Assembly (NCBI GenBank): GCA_934219025.1 | Contig: CAKQDG010000047.1 | Coordinates: forward strand, 1 to 16,026 | DNA length: 16,026 nucleotides | Direction: 5' to 3' | From: an uncultured Prevotella sp. | GTDB lineage: Bacteria; Bacteroidota; Bacteroidia; Bacteroidales; Bacteroidaceae | In this document: piece after piece, positions 6,714-11,843 of the stretch | Numbering within the stretch: position 1 is the stretch's first letter | Layout: every line of letters starts with the position of its first letter | The notes under the pieces: model-generated | Database searches by the model: none | What the model was told of the DNA's origin: nothing | What the model saw: only the letters and a program-made list of their open reading frames with translations | Position numbers and translations under genes: made by a program

Positions 6714-6747
6714 TTTGAGGTTAAATAAAAAAGCGTTCATATCTTTG
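6714..6747 (+). promoter_or_regulatory. Internal promoter of istA
   Basis: TATCTTTG (6740-6747) is an exact -7 match, with TTTG at 6714-6717 and a slightly long 22-bp spacer. Transcription would start near 6754, about 17 nt before the istA start codon. Confidence 0.45.
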
Positions 6748-6779
6748 TAGTTGACAAAAAAACAATTGACATGAACGCT
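6732..6779 (+). promoter_or_regulatory. Hairpin able to cover the istA start codon
   Basis: AGCGTTCAT (6732-6740) is the exact complement of ATGAACGCT (6771-6779), which begins with the istA start codon; the loop is 30 nt. The left arm lies upstream of the predicted istA transcript start. Only transcripts entering from outside the element could therefore form the hairpin. Confidence 0.5.
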
Positions 6780-8345
6780 ATACAAAAAGAACCTCTCATA
6801 AACGAGAAACTCGTAATGTGGTACAAAGTTACAAATTTATTTTCAAAAGGCCTCAATAAAAGCCAAATTTCTCGCAATTTAGGCATAGATCGTGGTCGAG
6901 TACGCCGTTATTTGCTTATGAGTGAGCAAGAATTTCTCCAATCTAACTGCTATAAGCGCAGTTTTGATCATAAGTTAGACAAGTACGAATCATTTGTCTC
7001 TACCAGTCTGCAGGAACATCCCGACCTGTCAGCGGCCCAAGTATCCGACTGGTTACGCGAGCATTATCCTGATTTCCCTGACGTAAGTGCAAAAACAATC
7101 TACAATTATGTTATGCACATACGGAATAAGTATGGTATTGCGAAGCGAGAAGAATATTCACGACGTTCTTATGAAATGCAAGCAGAAACAGCATATGGCG
7201 AATATGCGCAGGTTGACTTCGGTGAACGCTGGATGAAGGATGCTAATGGCAAGAATATCAAGGTATATTTCTTTGCCATGGTCATGTGTCGCTCTCGCAA
7301 AAAATACATCTATTTCAGTTTGTCCCCTTTCAATACGGTCAAGACCATTTATGCTCATGAACTGGCCTTTGCCTATTTTGGCGGTAAGCCTCACACTATC
7401 ATATACGACCAGGACAAGGTTCTGATACACAGAGAGAACATGGGTACTCCGATACTCACTTCTGGCTTCTCCACGTTCGTATCCCAAGAACATTTCCAAC
7501 CGTTGTTCTGTCGTAAGGAAGACCCAGAGTCGAAAGGAAAAGTAGAAAATGTCGTCAAGTATGTGAAATACAATTTCCTTAAGGGACGTACTTTTACCGA
7601 CATTGATTCCTTGCAGGAGGCTGGACTTGCCTGGTTGGAGAGAACCGGCAATGGTCTGATGCATCACATGACACGCCAGATACCAGATGTAGTATTCGAG
7701 GAAGAGCGTAAGTATCTCCTGCCATATTATGGAACTCCTCATGAGCCTGTGGTTGAGCAGCGTAGAATCCATGTCCGCAAGGATAATACCATCTATCATG
7801 CTCAGAACTATTACACAGTACCTACTGGTACGTATGCTGGTGATAACACAATGGCTTGGGTTGAAGTGTCTGACGGCAATTTACTGATATACAGCGCTGA
7901 AACAGGAAAACAGATAGCAATCCACAAACTCAGTGCAACGAAAGGGAAACTGGTTGTCAACAAAAGTCACAGACGTCAACCGACAGTTCCCTCAGAAGAG
8001 AAGGAAAACAAGCTGATAGCTTATACTAACGACAATGGCATAACCAGAGAATGGTTGCGTAAGCTCTATGCCCAAAAGCCACGCTATTACAAGGATAACC
8101 TTGATTTCCTGCTACGCCATCTCAACAACTTCTCTTGTGACATACTGTCCCAGTCAATAGACAAGTGCTTGTCTAGCAATGCATTTAATGCAAATACTGT
8201 CATAGAAGTGGCAACTTCTCTATATAAAAATCAGAATAGAACACAGCCAATCTATGCCAACCTTGGAGGATGCCAACTTCCAGAGGCAGCAAGTGAAGAA
8301 CCGGCAAAAAGAAGTATAGAGCAATATAAAGAATTTTGCATATGA
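6771..8345 (+). CDS. istA: IS21 family transposase IstA
   Basis: This 524-residue DDE transposase has an N-terminal helix-turn-helix (NKSQISRNLGIDRGRVRRYL, about residues 29-48). An integrase-like catalytic core follows. Asp149 in QVDFGE is the first acidic residue, Asp213 (or Asp215) in IIYDQDK the second, and Glu259 in SKGKVEN the third. The C-terminal part has the beta-barrel-like segment usual for IstA (YYTVPTGTYAG). With IstB it catalyses strand cleavage and transfer of the element ends. Its stop codon overlaps the istB start (ATGA, 8342-8345), which implies translational coupling. Length and motifs are those of an intact member. Confidence 0.95.
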   Translation: MNAIQKEPLINEKLVMWYKVTNLFSKGLNKSQISRNLGIDRGRVRRYLLMSEQEFLQSNCYKRSFDHKLDKYESFVSTSLQEHPDLSAAQVSDWLREHYPDFPDVSAKTIYNYVMHIRNKYGIAKREEYSRRSYEMQAETAYGEYAQVDFGERWMKDANGKNIKVYFFAMVMCRSRKKYIYFSLSPFNTVKTIYAHELAFAYFGGKPHTIIYDQDKVLIHRENMGTPILTSGFSTFVSQEHFQPLFCRKEDPESKGKVENVVKYVKYNFLKGRTFTDIDSLQEAGLAWLERTGNGLMHHMTRQIPDVVFEEERKYLLPYYGTPHEPVVEQRRIHVRKDNTIYHAQNYYTVPTGTYAGDNTMAWVEVSDGNLLIYSAETGKQIAIHKLSATKGKLVVNKSHRRQPTVPSEEKENKLIAYTNDNGITREWLRKLYAQKPRYYKDNLDFLLRHLNNFSCDILSQSIDKCLSSNAFNANTVIEVATSLYKNQNRTQPIYANLGGCQLPEAASEEPAKRSIEQYKEFCI

Positions 8346-9103
8346 ATAATATAGAATCATTATCAGCAGCATCAAAGGCCCTGCGCCTTTATAATCTGTC
8401 CAAGACCATAGGAAAAGTCCTGTTTACCGCACAACAGGACAAGCCTAGCTACTCGGAGTTCCTTGAGAATATCTTAAAGATGGAGCTTGAAGGTCGTGAA
8501 AAAAGAGATTTTGAGAGAAGGTTGTCTGCAGCTTGTCTGCCAGTACGACATGACCTGGAACAGTTTGACTTCAATTACTCCTGTGGAATTACCAAACCAC
8601 AGATGAAGGAGTTACGTAGTCTAGTTTGGCTGGAACAAACATATAATATCATCCTCATGGGACCTTCCGGAACCGGAAAGACGTTCATTGCTGCAGGACT
8701 TGTATATGAGGCTGTCAAGAATGGTCATAAGGCATATCTGATGACGATGGAGAACATCATCACATGTCTGAAGATGAAGGAACTCTCACCTTCGGCAATG
8801 ACCATGTATAGAAAGATACTTAATGCTGATTTGCTGGCCATTGATGATATAATGCTTCTCCCTGTGACCCGTGAAGAAGCAACAGCTTTCTTCAACTTGA
8901 TCAATACGTTACATGAGAAGACTTCCATCATCATTACAACCAACAAGTCTCCTACCGAGTGGGCCAAAAACATGAGTGATGAAGTTCTCACCACGGCATT
9001 GCTTGACAGACTTCTATATCACTGTGAAGTTATAAAACTAGATGGCAATAGTTATAGAATGGAAAATAGAAAAACAATTTTTGAAAAGAAAAAGGAGGTA
9101 TGA
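8342..9103 (+). CDS. istB: IS21 family helper ATPase IstB
   Basis: The 253-residue AAA+ protein has Walker A GPSGTGKT at residues 107-114 and Walker B LLAIDDI at 164-170, with LLDRLLYHCEVIKLDG near the end as in DnaC/IstB proteins. The family helps IstA choose and remodel target DNA. I chose ATG at 8342; it overlaps the istA stop codon by four bases, and the apparent upstream start is a TTG inside istA. No frameshift or truncation is seen. Confidence 0.95.
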   Translation: MNNIESLSAASKALRLYNLSKTIGKVLFTAQQDKPSYSEFLENILKMELEGREKRDFERRLSAACLPVRHDLEQFDFNYSCGITKPQMKELRSLVWLEQTYNIILMGPSGTGKTFIAAGLVYEAVKNGHKAYLMTMENIITCLKMKELSPSAMTMYRKILNADLLAIDDIMLLPVTREEATAFFNLINTLHEKTSIIITTNKSPTEWAKNMSDEVLTTALLDRLLYHCEVIKLDGNSYRMENRKTIFEKKKEV

Positions 9104-9138
9104 AACATGGATTAGAGTTGATGTAGATCAAAAAAATA

Positions 9139-9170
9139 GGTGGTGCATCAAGTTTACGAAAAATTGATGC
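9139..9170. repeat. Right subterminal inverted repeat of the IS21 element
   Basis: Partner of 6656-6687 in inverted orientation (27 of 32 bases). Its inner part GCATCAAGTTTACGAAAA and the following TTGATGC form a perfect 7-bp stem with a 12-nt loop. It lies 20 bp inside the right terminus, against 43 bp for the left copy. Confidence 0.75.
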
Positions 9171-9173
9171 TTT

Positions 9174-9181
9174 TAAATTTG
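9174..9181 (+). promoter_or_regulatory. Outward-facing -7 box at the right end of the IS
   Basis: TAAATTTG fits TAnnTTTG, points out of the element and would start transcription near the right terminus, just before the ImmA/IrrE remnant. No convincing -33 box is present, so activity in single-copy form is doubtful. Its TTTG (9178-9181) may instead serve as a -33 box in an IS dimer. Confidence 0.3.
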
Positions 9182-9190
9182 CATGTTACA

Positions 9191-9195
9191 TCTTG
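9191..9195 (+). repeat. Right copy of the IS21 target-site duplication
   Basis: TCTTG directly follows the right terminus ...GTTACA and matches 6608-6612. Confidence 0.8.
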
Positions 9196-9912
9196 AAGGA
9201 AGCAATTGGCATTGACTCCTTTGAGACCACAAAGGCGAGTGTGGACAAGTTGGTGGCAGGAGGATTCTTCCGAAAGTCTGAAAAAACAGGCTTGAATGCT
9301 CGCATGATTGCAACTTGGGTAGCCTTGGCAAGGGAAGAAGCCCATAAGCAAACCATTTCCAACAAGTTTGATAAAGATGCAATGAATAGGCTCGTAAGAG
9401 AATTAAGCGGCATCTTCCATGAGAATCGAAATACCATTTATCGCTTGACGACCACATTCAATAGATACGGTATCAAGTTCTGCATTGTGGATAAAGTAAA
9501 GTATGCCTCTATCGATGGTTATTCGTTCTTGGACAAAGGCGTACCGACCATCGTCGTTACCAAACGTTTCGATCGTATTGACAACCTTGCCTTTTCCGTG
9601 ATGCATGAAGTCTGCCATGTTTATAAGCATTTGGATTCAAGCGACGACCAACGCTTGAATGTTGAATGCGAGGAGTTTGATGTTAGCAAGGAGGAAAAAG
9701 AAGCAAACGAGTTTGCGGCAAATGCCTTGATTCCTTCAGAAAAGTGGGAACAGGTTCCGTCTGTACCGTTGAATAGCCCATGGAAAATCCAAATTAGCTA
9801 TACGAGATGGGCAGAAAAAGAAGGCTTGAATAAATGGATTGTGCTTGGTCGTGTCTCACACGAAACAGGTATGTACAAATTTAGGACAGATGGCTCTCGA
9901 GCCATCAATTAA
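9193..9912 (+). pseudogene. ImmA/IrrE-type metallopeptidase, 3' half of a gene split by IS21
   Basis: The C-terminal half of the split XRE-ImmA/IrrE gene. The zinc-binding motif HEVCH (HExxH) is encoded from 9604, and KEANEFAANALIP about 30 residues later supplies the expected third ligand region. FFRKSEKTGLNARMIATW and GLNKWIVLGRVSHETGMY are typical of the HigA-ImmA fusion family. The frame is open upstream to a stop inside the IS (9124-9126) but has no ATG there; a TTG at 9193 or the ATG at 9304 would be needed for independent expression. The intact protein is inferred to be a DNA-binding regulator or antitoxin-like factor with a protease domain. Confidence 0.85.
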
Positions 9913-9961
9913 AATATAGGAGGAATGATATGGATAGATAAATATGAATATAAATAAAAAT

Positions 9962-9986
9962 TCCTATCCACAGGAGATGGATAGGA
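9962..9986 (+). terminator. Hairpin downstream of the ImmA/IrrE remnant
   Basis: TCCTATCC (9962-9969) and GGATAGGA (9979-9986) form a perfect 8-bp stem with a 9-nt loop, 50 bp after the stop codon. No long T-tract follows, so it is a weak terminator candidate. Apart from this and the promoter below, nothing is seen in 9913-10145. Confidence 0.4.
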
Positions 9987-10059
9987 TTATGTCTCTTCAA
10001 TGCGGTTAGGAGACAAGGATAAAACTTCACTGTCCGACCAAAGATTATGAAGTTCTCGG

Positions 10060-10092
10060 TTTGCAAAGGTATTAATATTATTGATACTTTAG
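10060..10092 (+). promoter_or_regulatory. Probable promoter of the DUF4417 operon
   Basis: TTTG (10060-10063), 21 bp, then TACTTTAG (10085-10092), which differs from the -7 consensus at one base. It lies about 55 bp before the first gene. Confidence 0.45.
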
Positions 10093-10145
10093 ATTGAGCT
10101 GTATCTTAAATAAACATAACCGCAGTATTTTTTAACATTTAATTC

Positions 10146-10892
10146 ATGTATGTTATGAATAAAATGATTATGTGTAAGGATGTTTATGATAGAACACCCA
10201 AATTATTTAATGAGGAGGAATGGAATAGACTTATTTCTGTTTCTCGCCAAATAGCAGAATCAAAAGAACCAGAATTTTCTGGAGTGTTGAATCAATGTAT
10301 TTGTCAATGCTTAAGTACAACAGGGCGATATGAAATGCCTGTTGTAAAAGCAATTAATTGCTCAATTCCTAATGATATTGTGGCATTATATCACATAGAC
10401 AGATGTAAGATAGAAGGAAGCATTCCACATTTTTACACAGAAGACAGTAAATTTGAGAGCACGTGGACTTCTCCACGCAAGTCTCTTGATAAAATTGCTC
10501 GTTATCCAATGGTTATATCTCCAGATTTCTCCGTTTATGAGAATTTGGCATTTCCTCAGAAGTTCTGGAATATCTTTCGCAATAAAGCATTGGCAGCATG
10601 GTGGCAATACAATGGGCTCAAAGTTATTCCCAATGTTTCGTGGATGCATGGAAAGGATTATGCAATCTCTTTTGATGGTTGGCCCAAACATTCTGTCATT
10701 GCCGTTAACAGTACTGGGGTTAATGGTGATGAAAGGTGTAAAATAATGTGGATGGAAGGTTATAAAGTTATGTTGGAAACTCTCAGACCAATTCATATTT
10801 TGCGCTACGGAATAAAAATAGAAGAAGAAGCCGAGTTGATAAGCACCTACTATGATAATGACAATAGAAAATTTGCAAGATATGGGTGGTAA
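10146..10892 (+). CDS. DUF4417 domain-containing protein
   Basis: The 248-residue protein contains a DUF4417 domain at about residues 75-240. The conserved string is ISPDFSVYENLAFPQKFWN, then NKALAAWWQYNGLKVIPNVSW, AISFDGWPKHSVIAVNSTG and PIHILRYG. The fold and function of DUF4417 are not known to me; members occur in mobile elements and phages. ATG at 10146 is the first in frame; ATG codons at 10155 and 10164 are alternatives and the first nine residues are not conserved. It is the first gene of a tight operon: the next gene starts inside its 3' end in another frame. Base composition is more AT-rich than in the flanking chromosomal genes. Confidence 0.8.
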   Translation: MYVMNKMIMCKDVYDRTPKLFNEEEWNRLISVSRQIAESKEPEFSGVLNQCICQCLSTTGRYEMPVVKAINCSIPNDIVALYHIDRCKIEGSIPHFYTEDSKFESTWTSPRKSLDKIARYPMVISPDFSVYENLAFPQKFWNIFRNKALAAWWQYNGLKVIPNVSWMHGKDYAISFDGWPKHSVIAVNSTGVNGDERCKIMWMEGYKVMLETLRPIHILRYGIKIEEEAELISTYYDNDNRKFARYGW

Positions 10893-11337
10893 TTGTTCGT
10901 ATAGCGAAGATTGGGGCGGAGTGCCTAAGGCTAATCGCACCCATACAGATTCTGGATACAGAATAGATAGGCATAAAGTTGTTTTCTTGACAAAGAATGC
11001 TGCTCAGAAGAAGAATATCCTTAATTCCAATTCTCCTAATGTTACTTATCTCATTGCCAGCAAGGACAAGAATGGAAACATTAAGGTTCATAGTGTCAAT
11101 ATCTATGATGGGCACAACTTGAAATGTGAGATTAATCTTGAATTTGACTCTAAAGGGAATTTGATTCCTTACAATAAGTCAGACAAGGGTAGCCATTGCC
11201 ATTATTGGTCAAAAGATTCTAAAGATGGTTTGCTGAAAAGAAAGAAACATGATAAAAGCAACATTTTCGCTATAGACAGCAAATACAGCTCTCTGATAAA
11301 GAAGATAGAAAAGTTTAATAAAGAAAATAATAAGTAA
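10852..11337 (+). CDS. Unrecognised small basic protein, overlaps the DUF4417 gene
   Basis: The ORF encodes 161 residues. The first ATG (10852) gives a 41-nt overlap with the DUF4417 gene; ATG at 10858 and 10882 are equally possible, and the last would start MGGNCSYSEDWGGVPKANR. I do not recognise the family. The N-terminal third is a polar, Gly-rich linker (GGVPKANRTHTDSGYR). The middle is a likely beta region (VTYLIASKDKNGNIKVHSV). The C-terminus is Lys-rich and carries a GSHCHYW motif, then KRKKHDKSNIF and a final helix (SSLIKKIEKFNKE). A linker followed by a small His-containing basic domain recalls polymorphic toxin C-termini, but this is only a resemblance. No signal peptide is visible. 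Confidence 0.7.
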   Translation: MIMTIENLQDMGGNCSYSEDWGGVPKANRTHTDSGYRIDRHKVVFLTKNAAQKKNILNSNSPNVTYLIASKDKNGNIKVHSVNIYDGHNLKCEINLEFDSKGNLIPYNKSDKGSHCHYWSKDSKDGLLKRKKHDKSNIFAIDSKYSSLIKKIEKFNKENNK

Positions 11338-11338
11338 T

Positions 11339-11761
11339 ATGGCAGTACATAAGATTTTGCGCCGAGTCATTGCCGTCAAGGATTTTTGGGGACCAGGCAA
11401 GCATATATATGAAGATCAGTTGGGGTGGTCTTTGGACGAGAAGAAAGAGGTTGGTTCATTATCTTCTAAAAAAATATTTGAAGTGGAAGTGGTCGAAGTC
11501 GGTCTCAACCTTGCCTTTTATTATGTGGATAATGATACTTTTTATGGGATTCATACAGAGTGTTATCCTATTGAATGCAAGATACTTCCACGAGATAGGA
11601 CAGAGAAGTATATTGGTTGGCAATGTCAGGCTGATACTCATGCAGATGGACAAGTTATAGCTTCTTTTGATGATGAGCATAAAATTTGGGACAACTTGAG
11701 TATTGATGGAAAGAATTTGGAGGAAGTTATTTCTCGCTCGTATATCATGGCTTTGAACTAA
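11339..11761 (+). CDS. Unrecognised 140-residue acidic protein
   Basis: The start codon follows the previous stop by one base, so the two genes are very probably co-translated. The protein is acidic and aromatic-rich (KDFWGPGKHIYEDQLGWSLDE; FEVEVVEVGLNLAFYYVDND) and has no signal peptide, membrane segment or metal motif that I can see. I do not recognise the family. An acidic partner encoded directly after a small basic protein would fit an immunity or antitoxin role, but that is inference. It is the last gene before a strong terminator. Confidence 0.75.
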   Translation: MAVHKILRRVIAVKDFWGPGKHIYEDQLGWSLDEKKEVGSLSSKKIFEVEVVEVGLNLAFYYVDNDTFYGIHTECYPIECKILPRDRTEKYIGWQCQADTHADGQVIASFDDEHKIWDNLSIDGKNLEEVISRSYIMALN

Positions 11762-11766
11762 ATAAG

Positions 11767-11818
11767 AAATCCCTTTGTTGAAACGACCGTGTGTTTTTTA
11801 CAACAAAGGGATTTTTTA
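11767..11818. terminator. Strong hairpin terminator, probably bidirectional
   Basis: AAATCCCTTTGTTG (11767-11780) pairs perfectly with CAACAAAGGGATTT (11801-11814), followed by further T residues on the plus strand. The stem begins 5 bp after the last DUF4417-operon gene and lies 25 bp beyond the convergent MmeI-like gene, so it can serve both. Confidence 0.85.
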
Positions 11819-11843
11819 ATGATTTACGAGTAAGTAATCTCTT

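Larger units (their letters stand above)
6613..9190 (+). mobile_element. Complete IS21-family insertion sequence (2578 bp)
   Basis: The left end reads TGTAATATGTAACTTT and the right end, on the opposite strand, TGTAACATGCAAATTT (13 of 16 matching). The ends are flanked by the 5-bp duplication TCTTG. The element carries overlapping istA and istB genes, both intact. It also has a pair of 32-bp subterminal inverted repeats (6656-6687 and 9139-9170), as expected for IS21-family transposase sites. The insertion splits an XRE-ImmA/IrrE gene in the same orientation. Intact genes, ends and target duplication imply a fairly recent and possibly still active insertion. Confidence 0.93.

Noticed and set aside
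10852..10892. Programmed ribosomal frameshift joining the DUF4417 gene to the next ORF
   Set aside because: No canonical slippery heptamer in the right frame is seen in the overlap (AGAAAATTTG does not fit X_XXY_YYZ), and the second ORF has its own ATG codons.
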